Of a stretch of 64,000 bases of DNA, positions 26,442 through 35,455 are shown in pieces (position 1 is the stretch's first letter; each line of letters opens with the position of its first letter). The position numbers and the translations under genes are program-made. Origin of the DNA: Leptothrix cholodnii SP-6 (GTDB lineage Bacteria > Pseudomonadota > Gammaproteobacteria > Burkholderiales > Burkholderiaceae_C); the NCBI RefSeq assembly GCF_000019785.1, contig NC_010524.1, forward strand, positions 3,460,001 through 3,524,000, written 5' to 3'. Under the pieces are notes generated by a model. It worked only from the letters and a program-made list of their open reading frames with translations, had not been told where the DNA came from and did not search any database.

Positions 26442-27441
26442 TCATCGACTTGATCGCCATCATCTGCAGGCCGGACTGGGTGGCGTAGTTGCCGCCGGTG
26501 TAGCCGAACCAGTCCCAGCAGCCCTGCGGGTTGAACGGCAGCTGCGACTTGTCGACCTGCGGGTAGAGCACCAGCAGGCGGTTGTTCTCGGCCCATTCGT
26601 TGTAGCCGGTGTCGGCGACGAAGTCCTTGCCGAGCGACTGGGCCGACTGCATGCAGCCGTGGATCGCGACGTGGACCTTGCAGGTCTCGCCGGCATCGCA
26701 GGACTTGGGCACGTAGAGAAAGGCCTCGTCGGCCATGCCGGTGATCGGCGCGGCAAAGGCGCGCTGATCGAAGGTCACCAGCCGGCCCGACAGGCTGGTC
26801 GCCTTGGGCTGCAGCGGGCCGTAGATGTGCACCAGCAGCGCGCCCGACTGGTCGTAGCCCTGGCCGTCGACCTCGCAGTGGCTGATGTAGGGCGAGGCAT
26901 TGGCGGGGCAGTCGTTGCCGTAGCTGGGCGTGATGACGGCGTGGCCGGCCGGCACCTTGTTGACGTAGGCCAGGTTGGCCGCGGGCACGCCGGCCTGCTG
27001 GAAGAACGCCACCGTGGCGTCGACCGCCGGCTGGCGCACCACCGAATCCTGCGTGCCGCTGAAGACGTAGATCCGGCGCTTCCGGAGGTTGCTCAGGGCG
27101 TCGATCTGCCGGGCCGCCGCGAAGCGCTTGGCGGCGCTCACCATCAAGGCCGGATTGGGCGGCAGGAACGTCACCTGGCCCATGCAGATGCTGGCGTACA
27201 TCATGTTGCCGGCGGCGCAGTAGTACGGCCCGCCCGCCACCACGCCGGCGCCCTTGATGCTGGCCGAATAGGCCACCTGCAGCTGCACCGCCATGAAGGC
27301 GCCCGACGACAGGCCGGACACCGACGTCTGCGTCGCATCGACCTTGAACGACGGCAGCTTGTCGGCCGCCTGCACGCCCGCACACAGCAAGCCGCCGAGC
27401 AGCAGCGCCGCCGCAGCGGCCAGGGAACGCAAAGTGTTCAT
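26419..27441 (-). CDS. Secreted PHB-depolymerase-family esterase
   Basis: A 340-residue exported esterase. A signal peptide (MNTLRSLAAAAALLLGG, cleavage after VQA near residue 25) precedes the catalytic domain. The lipase box GLSSG (Ser45) is close to the N-terminus and an HGC oxyanion-like motif (HGCMQS, ~261) comes near the C-terminus, the order seen in type II poly(3-hydroxybutyrate) depolymerases. No C-terminal polymer-binding domain is visible, so it may act on oligomers or other esters. The C-terminal GCWDWFGYTGG is also family-typical. GGAGAGG precedes the ATG at 27441. An AT-rich divergent gap of 240 bases separates it from the VWA gene. Confidence 0.9.
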   Translation of the reverse strand: MNTLRSLAAAAALLLGGLLCAGVQAADKLPSFKVDATQTSVSGLSSGAFMAVQLQVAYSASIKGAGVVAGGPYYCAAGNMMYASICMGQVTFLPPNPALMVSAAKRFAAARQIDALSNLRKRRIYVFSGTQDSVVRQPAVDATVAFFQQAGVPAANLAYVNKVPAGHAVITPSYGNDCPANASPYISHCEVDGQGYDQSGALLVHIYGPLQPKATSLSGRLVTFDQRAFAAPITGMADEAFLYVPKSCDAGETCKVHVAIHGCMQSAQSLGKDFVADTGYNEWAENNRLLVLYPQVDKSQLPFNPQGCWDWFGYTGGNYATQSGLQMMAIKSMITALSKK

Positions 27442-27681
27442 GACCTCTCCTGATATCGATCCGGGCTGCGACGACCACCGATCGCCGCGTCCCCATCTGA
27501 AAAATATAGCAAAACCACCCGACAATTGCTGCGCTGCACAAAATCTAACAACCACGCAGATCGGTCGATGGCAGGTGTCATCACCGGATGGACGGGCAAC
27601 CCGGCGGCACGGCGCAAGCGGGGTGTCATCACGCATACTTGTCCGCCACGCACGACGCCCGTCTCCACCCGCCGATTCACC

Positions 27682-28863
27682 ATGCTGATCGACTTCTTCT
27701 ACACCCTGCGCGCGGCCCGGCTGAAGGTCACGGTGACCGAGTTCCTGAGCCTGCTCGAAGCCCTGCAGGCCGGCGTGATCGACGATGACGGCGGCCCCAC
27801 GGTCGACAAGTTCTATCACCTGGCCCGCCTCACGCTGGTCAAGGACGAGGCCCATTTCGACCGCTTCGACCAGGCCTTCGGCGCCTACTTCAAGGGCGTG
27901 GAGATGCTGACCGACTTCGCCCGCGAGGTGCCGCTCGACTGGCTGCGCCAGACGCTCGAGCGCGAACTCAGCGCCGAAGAACGCGCGCGCATCAAGACGA
28001 TGGGCTGGGACGATCTGATGGAGACGCTCAAGAAGCGCCTCGACGAGCAGAAGGAGCGCCACGAAGGCGGATCCAAGTGGATCGGCACCGGCGGCACCAG
28101 TCCGTTCGGCCACGGCGGCACCAACCCGCAGGGCGTGCGCATCGGCGGCGCCGGCAAGAACCGCAGCGCGGTCAAGGTCTGGGAGCAGCGCAGCTTTCGC
28201 GACTACGACGACACGCTCGAGCTCGGCACCCGCAACATCAAGGTCGCGCTGCGCCGCCTGCGGCGCTTCGCGCGCGAGGGCGCGGCCGAGGAGCTGGATC
28301 TGGAAGACACCATCCACAGCACCGCGGCCAACGCCGGCATGCTCGACATCAAGCTGGTGCCCGAGCGCCACAACAAGATCAAGGTGCTGCTGCTGATGGA
28401 CGTGGGCGGCACGATGGACGAACACATCCCGCGCGTCGAGGAACTGTTCTCGGCCGCCAAGAGCGAGTTCAAGCACCTCGAGTTCTATTACTTCCACAAC
28501 TGCGTCTACGACCACCTGTGGCGCAACAACCACCGCCGCTACGCCGAGAAGTTCGACACCTGGGACGTGATCCGCAAGTACAACCGCGACTACAAGCTGA
28601 TCTTCATCGGCGACGCCACGATGAGCCCCTACGAGATCGTGCAGGTGGGCGGCAGCGTCGAATACAACAACAAGGAAACCGGCGCGCAATGGCTGCAGCG
28701 ACTGACCCACGCCTTCCCGAAATTCGCCTGGATCAACCCCGAGCCGCAGGGCGTGTGGCAGTACCGGCAGAGCATCGCCATCGTCGAGCAGCTGATGAGC
28801 GCACGCATGTTCCCGCTCACGCTGTCCGGGCTCGAACAGGCGATGCGACTGCTGTCGAAGTGA
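27682..28863 (+). CDS. CoxE-like VWA-domain protein
   Basis: A 393-residue protein of the CoxE/YeaD2-type VWA family, normally the partner of a MoxR ATPase. It starts MLIDFFYTLRAARLKVTVTEFL; the middle holds HEGGSKWIGTGGTSPFGHGG, and the VWA domain shows KVLLLMDVGGTMDEHI, where the metal site DxSxS reads DVGGT, then FYYFHNCVYDHLW and KLIFIGDATMSPYEI. The degenerate metal site is common in this subgroup but weakens a metal-dependent adhesion role. Its stop overlaps the tamA GTG start by 4 bases, an unusual link between a MoxR partner and outer-membrane assembly genes. Confidence 0.9.
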   Translation: MLIDFFYTLRAARLKVTVTEFLSLLEALQAGVIDDDGGPTVDKFYHLARLTLVKDEAHFDRFDQAFGAYFKGVEMLTDFAREVPLDWLRQTLERELSAEERARIKTMGWDDLMETLKKRLDEQKERHEGGSKWIGTGGTSPFGHGGTNPQGVRIGGAGKNRSAVKVWEQRSFRDYDDTLELGTRNIKVALRRLRRFAREGAAEELDLEDTIHSTAANAGMLDIKLVPERHNKIKVLLLMDVGGTMDEHIPRVEELFSAAKSEFKHLEFYYFHNCVYDHLWRNNHRRYAEKFDTWDVIRKYNRDYKLIFIGDATMSPYEIVQVGGSVEYNNKETGAQWLQRLTHAFPKFAWINPEPQGVWQYRQSIAIVEQLMSARMFPLTLSGLEQAMRLLSK

Positions 28864-30800
28864 GCCGGCGCTGGTTCGCGGGGCTCGGCGCAGGTCTGTG
28901 CCTGAGCCTGGGGGCCCTGGCGCAGGAAGCGCCCGCCGGCACCACGCCTCAGGACGGCAACGCGGCGGGCACCTTGCTAGAACGCGCGGCGCCGGGTGCG
29001 GCCGGTGGCGACGACGCCGCTGCTGCGGCCGAACAGCGCTCGGTGACCTGGCAGCTGCGCATCGATGCGCCCGACAACCTGCGCACGCTGCTCGCGCGCT
29101 ACCTCGACCTGGCGCGGTTCCAGCCGATGGCGGCGTCCGAGCGCATCACCCGGGTCGAGCTGGCGCGCCTGCTGGCCGCGGCGCCGCAACAGGCGCGCGG
29201 CCTGCTCGAGACCGTGGGCTATTTCAACGCCCGCATCACCTCGCAGACCACGGGCGGTGAAACGGCCACCCCACCGGCCGATCCGGCGCGGCCGATCGAC
29301 CTGCAGATCACGCTGACGGTCGAGCCCGGCCCGCAGACCACGGTCGGCCAGGTGCGGCTGGAGATCGAAGGGCCGCTGTCCGAAACCGGCGACTCGGGCG
29401 ATGCGGCATCGCGCGCGCTGATCGAGCGCATGCGCGCCGGCTGGACGCTGCCCGCGGGCCAGCCCTACACCCAGTCCGCCTGGTCGGCCGCCAAGGCCGC
29501 GGTGCTGGTGGCCGCACGCGCCGAGGGCTACGCGCTGGCCACGCTGAGCGGCAGCGTCGCGCAGGTCGACGCCCCGGCCAACCGCGCCGACCTGTTCATG
29601 GTGCTCGACAGCGGCCCGCTGTTCCGCTTCGGCGACCTGAAGTTCGAGGGCCTGAACCACGTCCGGCCCGATGCCCTGCGGGCGATGGTGACGTTCACGC
29701 CCGGCGAGCCGCTGCGCGAGCAGCTGCTGCTCGACTACCAGGACCGCCTCGTCAAGTCGAGCCTGTTCGACACCGTGGCGGTGCTGTTCGAGCCCGACGC
29801 CGACCAGGCCGGCGCGATGCCGGTGACGGTGCGGGTGCACGAACTGGCGCTGCAGCAGGCCACGTTCGGTGTCGGTGCCTCCGACACCACCGGCCCGCGC
29901 ATCACGGTCGAACACCTGCACCAGCAGGTCTTCGACCTCGGCTGGCAGGCCAAGAGCCGCCTGCAGCTGGGCCGCGACACGCAGTCGGCATCGGTCGACC
30001 TGACCTCGCATCCGCACCCCGGCCCGTACCGCAACCTGGCCAGCGCGGCGGTCGACCGCACCGAGGCCAGCGGCCTGCGCGTCACCAGCGAGCGCGTGCG
30101 GCTGGGCCGCACGCAGGACACCGAGAAGGTCGAGCGGCTGTATTTCGTCGAGTGGCAGCGCGCGCTGACCCGCAACGTCGCCGACGGCATCCTGACCGAC
30201 GACTCGTCGGCCGTCACGCTCAACTACCACTGGATCTGGCGCCGGCTCGACGACCCGATCCTGCCCACCCGCGGCTACAGCCTGTCGGCCGAGACGGCGG
30301 TCGGCCGCTCGTTCGCCAGCACCGACAGCAGCGGCTTCTTCGGCCGTGCCGCCGGCCGCCTGACCGGCTACTGGCCGCTCGGCCAGTCGTGGTACGGCCA
30401 GGCACGGGTGCAGCTCGGCCAGGTCTACGCACGCGACGCGGTGGCGGTGCCGTTCACCTTGCTGTTCCGTGCCGGCGGCGACGACTCGGTGCGCGGCTAC
30501 GGCTACCAGACGCTCGGCCCGAGCTCGGCCGGCAACGGCAGCGCGGTCGGCGGCCGGGTGGTCGGCACCGGCAGCATCGAGCTCGCCCGGCCCTTCAGCC
30601 GCAACCTGCCGGCCTGGTGGTGGGGCGTGTTTCTCGACGGCGGCAACGCGGCCGCGCGCTGGGAGGACTTCAGCACCGTCTACGGCTACGGCCTGGGCCT
30701 GCGCTGGCGCAGCCCGGTCGGGCCGCTGCGCATCGACCTGGCCTATGCCGACGAGCTGCGCAAGATGCGCCTGCATTTCAGCGTCGGCGTGACGTTCTGA
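28860..30800 (+). CDS. tamA: TamA, outer-membrane assembly factor (Omp85 family)
   Basis: A 646-residue Omp85-family protein. The GTG start at 28860 gives a signal peptide ending ALAQ (~residue 21). POTRA domains follow (RITRVELARLLAAAPQQARGLL, then GPLFRFGDLKFEGLNHVRPDALRAM with the typical FxxxxxxG pattern). The C-terminal barrel contains GGDDSVRGYGYQTLGP, the conserved VRGY loop of the Omp85 plug region, and ends in F (LHFSVGVTF), the outer-membrane protein signature. TamA works with inner-membrane TamB, encoded immediately downstream, in outer-membrane protein or lipid transport. The frame upstream to 28077 is a shadow of the VWA gene. Confidence 0.94.
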   Translation: MSRRWFAGLGAGLCLSLGALAQEAPAGTTPQDGNAAGTLLERAAPGAAGGDDAAAAAEQRSVTWQLRIDAPDNLRTLLARYLDLARFQPMAASERITRVELARLLAAAPQQARGLLETVGYFNARITSQTTGGETATPPADPARPIDLQITLTVEPGPQTTVGQVRLEIEGPLSETGDSGDAASRALIERMRAGWTLPAGQPYTQSAWSAAKAAVLVAARAEGYALATLSGSVAQVDAPANRADLFMVLDSGPLFRFGDLKFEGLNHVRPDALRAMVTFTPGEPLREQLLLDYQDRLVKSSLFDTVAVLFEPDADQAGAMPVTVRVHELALQQATFGVGASDTTGPRITVEHLHQQVFDLGWQAKSRLQLGRDTQSASVDLTSHPHPGPYRNLASAAVDRTEASGLRVTSERVRLGRTQDTEKVERLYFVEWQRALTRNVADGILTDDSSAVTLNYHWIWRRLDDPILPTRGYSLSAETAVGRSFASTDSSGFFGRAAGRLTGYWPLGQSWYGQARVQLGQVYARDAVAVPFTLLFRAGGDDSVRGYGYQTLGPSSAGNGSAVGGRVVGTGSIELARPFSRNLPAWWWGVFLDGGNAAARWEDFSTVYGYGLGLRWRSPVGPLRIDLAYADELRKMRLHFSVGVTF

Positions 30801-30802
30801 GC

Positions 30803-33800
30803 ATGAGCGACACCGACTCACCGATCCGCCCGCCCACGCCGGCCCGCCGCCACCCGGCGCGCTGGCTCGGCGCGGCACTGCTGCTGGCCGTGCTGACGCT
30901 GGCCGCGCTGATCAGCCTGCCGTTCAGCGCCACCGGCACGCGCTGGCTGCTGGCGGGACTGCAGCACGGCATCGGCCTGGAGGTCCAGGCCAGCCGCGGC
31001 GCGCTGCTGGGCGGCGATTTTTCGGCGCAGCGGCTGCGTTATGCGCTGTCGCCGACGCAGACGCTGCTGATCGAGCAGCCGGCCTGGCAGGGCCTGCGCT
31101 GGCAGCGCCCGGCCGGCGGGCCGCCGCTGGGCCACCTCCACCTGCAGCGCCTGAGCGCCGCGCGCATCGACCTGCAAGGCGCCTCCGCCGACACGCAGCC
31201 GCTGCGCCTGCCGACCGCGCTGAGCCTGCCGATGGCGATCGACATCGAGGCCATCGCCGTCGGCGAGCTGGTGCTCGACGCCATCCGCGAACGGCCGGTG
31301 CACGACCTGGCCGTGCAGCGCCTGAGCCTGGGCGCGGGCAGCGCCGGCCGGCATCGGCTCGACGCCCTGAGCCTGCAATGGGACCGCATCGCGCTGCAGG
31401 GCCGGGCCGAGCTGGCGGCGCAACCGCCGGTGCTGCAGGCGCAGGCCCAGCTGCAGCCGCGCCCGGATGCCGTCGGCAGCGCAACGGCCGGCACCGCGCC
31501 CGGCGTTCCGGCCGACTGGCGGGTCACGCTGCAGGCGCAGGGCCCGCTCGCCGACCTGGCGCTGCAGGCCGGCCTGAGCGCGCGCGGCCAGTCGCTGCAG
31601 GCGGATGCGCGGCTGCGGCTCGAAGAGGCGATGCCGCTGTCGCAGCTGCAGGCGCAGCTCGAGGCGCTCGACCTCGCGCCGCTCGCCAGCGGCCTGCCGC
31701 ACACCGCGCTCAGCGGCGCGATCGACCTGCAGCTCGATGCCCGCGGCACCGGCCCCGCCGCCCAGCCGCTGTCGGCCCGGGCCTCGCTGCGCAACGACGC
31801 CGCAGGCGCGCTGGCGGCCGGCCGCATCCCGCTGCAAGCGGTCGAGCTGACCGCACACGGCGACCTGCGCGCACCCGACCGGGGCCGGGTCGACACGCTG
31901 CAGCTCACGCTCGGTACCCGGCAGGAACCGGCCGGCAGCGTCAGCGCCAGCGGCAGCTGGGCGCTGGTCGGACAGGGCGCGGCCCGGCGCATCGACATCG
32001 ACCTCGAAGCCCGCGTCGCCGACCTGCGCCCGCAGCGCCTGCACCCGGCCAGCCCGGCGCTGCACATCGGCGGCCCGCTGGCCTGGCAGCTGAGCCAGCC
32101 GCTGCCGGCGGCCGGCGCCGCTGCCCCGGCCGCCGGTTTCGAGACCCGCCTGCGCACGCGCCTGACCGGCCGGCTGATCGGCGCCAGCCTGCCGGCGGTG
32201 ACGCTGGCGCTCGATGCCAAGGCCGATCCGGGCCGGCTGCAGGTCGACAACCTGCAGGCCGACGCGGGTGGCGCCCGGCTGTCGGGCAAGGGCAGCGTGG
32301 TGCGCCGCAACGGCAACCTGCTGCTCGACTGGTCGAGCAGCCTGCAGGCTTTCGACCCGGCGCTGTGGTGGCCACGGCCGGCGCCGCGGTCCGAGCCCGG
32401 CACGCTCGACCGGCTGCTGGCGGCCGGGCCGCACGAACTCAACGGCCAGCTCGGCGCCCGGCTGCAGTGGCCCGCCAAGGCGCCGCGCAGCATCGACGGG
32501 CTGGCGCAGCTGCGCGGCCAGGCGCAGTTCGACCTGCAACCGAGCCGGCTGGCCGGCCTGGGCCTGAGCGGGCAATGGCAGCTCAACGCCATCCCGAGCG
32601 CCGCGTCGGCGCAGCCGCATGTCGACACCCGCCTGGCCTTGCAGCTCGGCCCGGGCACGGCGGCGACCACGCTGTCGCTGCAAGGCGTGCTCGATCCGGT
32701 CGGCAGCCGCGACCAGTGGCAGCTGGCCTGGAACAGCGCCGACCTGGCCCAGCTGGCGCCCTGGCTGCGGCTGCTGCAGCCGGACCAACCGCCCGAACTC
32801 GACGGCCGCAGCGACGGCCAGGCGCAGTTCGACGGCCGCTGGCCGCACATGCGCAGCAACGGCCGCGTCAACCTGCCGGCGCTGGGCTGGCGCGGCGCCG
32901 ACCGCCGCCTCGCCGTGCAGGACCTGAGCGGCAGCTGGCGCGTCGGCAGCGGCGCAGACGATCCGCTCGAGGTCGACGCCCGGCTCGAGCGCGCCGACCT
33001 CGGCGGCTGGCAGCTGCGCGGCCTGACCGTGAAGACCCGCGGCAGCGCCGCCGCGCACCGACTGCGGGCGGAGCTGGCCGAACTGGCCCCCGGCGGCACG
33101 GCGGCGACCGTGGCCACCGGCGCCACCAAGCCCGACGGCAACGGCAACGGCAGCCGCGCGATGCCGCCGCTGGCCGGCCTGATCGAAGCCGGCGGCGCCC
33201 TCGAACACGACTTCGGGCGGTCGCTGGTGGGCTGGCGCGGCCGGATCGAGCAGTTCGAGCTGCGCGAAAAAACCCTCGCCACCGCGGTCGGTGCGGCCGC
33301 CAGCACGCCGAGCGGCCCGGCCGCGCCGAGCGGGTTCACCCGGCCGGTGCGGCTGGTGCTCGACCCCACGACGCTGAACCTGACGCACTCGCCCGCGACC
33401 ACCACCGTGACGCTGGGCGCCACGCGGCTGCACCTGAGCGAGCTGCACCTGGCGCTGCAGCAGTTCGCCTGGCAGCAGGACCGCAGTGGCGAGCACAGCG
33501 CCGACCGGCTGGCGCTGCAGGGCCGGCTCGACGCCATCGACGTGGCGCCGCTGCTGCGGCGCGCCCAGCCCGATTTCGGCTGGGGCGGCGACCTGCGCAT
33601 CGGCGGCAGCATCGACGTGCAGGCCACGCCCGAGAACTTCAGGCTCGCCGCCAGCCTGCAGCGCGACAGCGGTGACCTGCAGGTCACCGACCCCGACGAC
33701 CCCAGGAACCCGCAGCGCCTGGGCCTGGTCGACCTGCGGCTGGGCCTGTCGGCGCATGACGGCAACTGGCGCCTGACGCAGACCATCAGCGGCGGCAACC

Positions 33801-35164
33801 TCGGCCGGCTCGAAGGCGAACAGGGCCTGACGGCGCCGCCCGCGGCGATGTGGCCGCCGGCCAGCGCCGCGGTCGCCGGCAAGATCGACCTGCAGGTCGC
33901 GCAGCTCGGCAACTGGGGCCGCTGGCTGCCGGCGGGCTGGCGGCTGTCGGGCCAGCTCGGCACCGAGGCGCGCATCGCCGGCCAGCTCGGCGCGCCCGAG
34001 CTGAGCGGCGAGCTGGTCGGCCGCAACCTCGCGGTGCGCAACCTGCTGCAGGGCGTCGACTGGCACGACGCACAGCTGCGCGTGCGCCTGGACGGCAGCA
34101 CCGCGCGGGTCGAGACCGCCAGCGTGCGCGCCGGTGACGGCCAGCTCAGCGCCACCGGCGAGATCGCGCTCGGCGCCGCGCCACGGCTCGACCTGAACGT
34201 CAGCGCCGACCGTTTCGCGGTGCTGCAGCGGGTCGACCGGCGGGTGGTCGCCAGCGGCAGCGCGCGGCTGCTGCTCGATGCCACGTCGACGATGCTGACC
34301 GGCGAGGTGCGTGCCGACGAAGGCCGCATCGACTTCAGCCAGAGCGACGCGCCCAGCCTGGCCGACGACGTCGACGTGCAGCGCCCCGAAGACGCGGCCG
34401 CGCGCGAACGCGCCGCCGCGGCTGCGCGCAGCCAGCGCCGCACCGTGCTCGACCTGCGCGCCGACCTCGGCCCGGCCTTCACGCTCAAGGGCCGCGGCCT
34501 GGCCACCCGGCTGGCCGGCGAGCTGCGCCTGACCAGCCCGGCCAACAAGCTGGCGATCAACGGCGTGATCCGCGCCGAGGACGGCAACTACGCCGCCTAC
34601 GGTCAGAAGCTGCAGGTCGACCGCGGCCTGATCACCTTCATCGGCGCGGCCGACAACCCGCGCCTGGACATCGAGGCCACCCGCCCCGATCTCGAAGACG
34701 TGCGGGTCGGCGTGATCGTCACCGGCACCGCCCAGGCGCCGCGCGTGCGGCTGTTCAGCGAGCCCGCCATGAGCGACACCGACCGGCTGTCGTGGCTGCT
34801 GCTCGGGCGCGCCTCCGACGGCCTGGGCCGCACCGACCTGGCGCTGCTGCAGCGCGCCGCCTACGCGCTGCTGGCCGGCGAGAGCGACTCGCCATCGATC
34901 GTCGAGCGCATCGGGCTCGATCAGCTGTCGGTGCGCCAGAACGACACCGGCGACACCCGCGAGACCGTCGTCTCGCTGGGCAAGCAGCTCAGCCGGCGCT
35001 GGTACGTGGGCTACGAACGCAGCCTCAACGCCGCCGCCGGCACCTGGCAGCTGATCTACCGCGCCGCCCAGCGCTTCACGCTGCGAGCCCAGTCGGGCAC
35101 CGAAAACGCGCTCGACCTGATCTGGACCTGGAAGTGGGACGACAGCGGCACGCGGGTCGACTGA
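30803..35164 (+). CDS. tamB: TamB, translocation and assembly module inner-membrane subunit
   Basis: A 1453-residue protein starting at the ATG at 30803, two bases after tamA. One N-terminal membrane anchor (WLGAALLLAVLTLAALISL, ~21-39) precedes a very long beta-rich, Leu/Gln/Ala-rich body typical of AsmA-like lipid-transfer proteins, and a C-terminal DUF490 domain (LRLTSPANKLAINGVIRAEDG, then YAAYGQKLQVDRGLITFIGA and a final YRAAQRFTLRAQSGTENALDLIW). It spans the periplasm and pairs with TamA. Several long minus-strand frames inside it (30818-34066, 31039-34587) are composition artefacts. Confidence 0.94.
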   Translation: MSDTDSPIRPPTPARRHPARWLGAALLLAVLTLAALISLPFSATGTRWLLAGLQHGIGLEVQASRGALLGGDFSAQRLRYALSPTQTLLIEQPAWQGLRWQRPAGGPPLGHLHLQRLSAARIDLQGASADTQPLRLPTALSLPMAIDIEAIAVGELVLDAIRERPVHDLAVQRLSLGAGSAGRHRLDALSLQWDRIALQGRAELAAQPPVLQAQAQLQPRPDAVGSATAGTAPGVPADWRVTLQAQGPLADLALQAGLSARGQSLQADARLRLEEAMPLSQLQAQLEALDLAPLASGLPHTALSGAIDLQLDARGTGPAAQPLSARASLRNDAAGALAAGRIPLQAVELTAHGDLRAPDRGRVDTLQLTLGTRQEPAGSVSASGSWALVGQGAARRIDIDLEARVADLRPQRLHPASPALHIGGPLAWQLSQPLPAAGAAAPAAGFETRLRTRLTGRLIGASLPAVTLALDAKADPGRLQVDNLQADAGGARLSGKGSVVRRNGNLLLDWSSSLQAFDPALWWPRPAPRSEPGTLDRLLAAGPHELNGQLGARLQWPAKAPRSIDGLAQLRGQAQFDLQPSRLAGLGLSGQWQLNAIPSAASAQPHVDTRLALQLGPGTAATTLSLQGVLDPVGSRDQWQLAWNSADLAQLAPWLRLLQPDQPPELDGRSDGQAQFDGRWPHMRSNGRVNLPALGWRGADRRLAVQDLSGSWRVGSGADDPLEVDARLERADLGGWQLRGLTVKTRGSAAAHRLRAELAELAPGGTAATVATGATKPDGNGNGSRAMPPLAGLIEAGGALEHDFGRSLVGWRGRIEQFELREKTLATAVGAAASTPSGPAAPSGFTRPVRLVLDPTTLNLTHSPATTTVTLGATRLHLSELHLALQQFAWQQDRSGEHSADRLALQGRLDAIDVAPLLRRAQPDFGWGGDLRIGGSIDVQATPENFRLAASLQRDSGDLQVTDPDDPRNPQRLGLVDLRLGLSAHDGNWRLTQTISGGNLGRLEGEQGLTAPPAAMWPPASAAVAGKIDLQVAQLGNWGRWLPAGWRLSGQLGTEARIAGQLGAPELSGELVGRNLAVRNLLQGVDWHDAQLRVRLDGSTARVETASVRAGDGQLSATGEIALGAAPRLDLNVSADRFAVLQRVDRRVVASGSARLLLDATSTMLTGEVRADEGRIDFSQSDAPSLADDVDVQRPEDAAARERAAAAARSQRRTVLDLRADLGPAFTLKGRGLATRLAGELRLTSPANKLAINGVIRAEDGNYAAYGQKLQVDRGLITFIGAADNPRLDIEATRPDLEDVRVGVIVTGTAQAPRVRLFSEPAMSDTDRLSWLLLGRASDGLGRTDLALLQRAAYALLAGESDSPSIVERIGLDQLSVRQNDTGDTRETVVSLGKQLSRRWYVGYERSLNAAAGTWQLIYRAAQRFTLRAQSGTENALDLIWTWKWDDSGTRVD

Positions 35165-35175
35165 GTCCGCGCCCC

Positions 35176-35181
35176 TACAAT
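35176..35181 (+). promoter_or_regulatory. Candidate -10 box for tRNA-Arg
   Basis: TACAAT lies 12 bases before the tRNA and is followed by a GC-rich discriminator (GCCGCGC), as at stable-RNA promoters. The -35 region would fall inside the last tamB codons and has no good TTGACA match, so read-through from tamB is an alternative. Confidence 0.4.
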
Positions 35182-35193
35182 GCCGCGCAGCTT

Positions 35194-35268
35194 CTCGCCG
35201 TAGTTCAATGGATAGAACGGCCGCCTCCTAAGCGGCAAATACAGGTTCGATTCCTGTCGGCGGGACCA
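35194..35268 (+). tRNA. tRNA-Arg (anticodon CCU)
   Basis: The 75-base cloverleaf folds fully: acceptor CTCGCCG/CGGCGGG with one T-G wobble, D-stem GTTC/GAAC, anticodon stem GCCGC/GCGGC around the loop CTCCTAA (anticodon CCT at 35227-35229), T-stem ACAGG/CCTGT with loop TTCGATT, discriminator A and encoded CCA. It reads AGG codons. Its 3' portion from 35249 is repeated at 43401, marking it as the integration site of the 8-kb island; the 3' end present in the intact gene is supplied by the element. Confidence 0.97.
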
Positions 35269-35340
35269 GAAAAGCGTTCAAGGACGTTCGTCGACGTCCA
35301 TCAGGCCCGCCTCTTCCCTATGAGAGCGGGCTTTTTTCTT
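35249..35340. repeat. attL: left copy of the tRNA-3'-end repeat
   Basis: Bases from the tRNA T-loop through the following hairpin and T-run recur at 43401-43490. The core 35265-35290 (26 bases from the discriminator A onward) is identical in both copies, and GATTCCTGTCGGCG (35249-35262) is also identical. The left copy has two extra G (35263-35264) that complete the acceptor stem, plus five substitutions in the terminator portion. The crossover probably lies within the 26-base core. Confidence 0.9.
35305..35337 (+). terminator. Rho-independent terminator after tRNA-Arg (element-borne copy)
   Basis: GCCCGC (35305-35310) pairs with GCGGGC (35326-35331), extended imperfectly inwards, and six T follow. 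A sister copy at 43455-43487 is the displaced chromosomal terminator, so integration restored both the tRNA end and its terminator. Confidence 0.85.
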
Positions 35341-35382
35341 CCACCGACGTGCGCCGAAGTGCGCCACCATCCAAGCCCGACT

Positions 35383-35439
35383 GCAGTAACTTTCGCAGTA
35401 ACTTTTCTCCGGGCCACTGACGGCCGAAAAAGTTACTGC
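35383..35439. promoter_or_regulatory. Left integrase arm-type sites (GCAGTAACTTT repeats)
   Basis: GCAGTAACTTT occurs at 35383 and 35395, exactly 12 bp apart, and in inverted form (AAAAGTTACTGC) at 35428-35439, just before the integrase start. The same pair recurs at the right end (43345 and 43357), also 12 bp apart. Shared end-proximal repeats flanking a tyrosine-integrase element are best read as arm-type binding sites; the inverted copies also overlap the probable integrase promoter, allowing autoregulation. Confidence 0.7.
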
Positions 35440-35455
35440 ATTTCAGGGGGCAAAC

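Noticed and set aside
30818..34587. Two minus-strand open frames of over 1000 codons opposite tamB
   Set aside because: They are Arg/Gln/Ala/Gly/Ser-rich complements of a real coding frame in GC-rich DNA; tamB has an anchor, domains and operon context.
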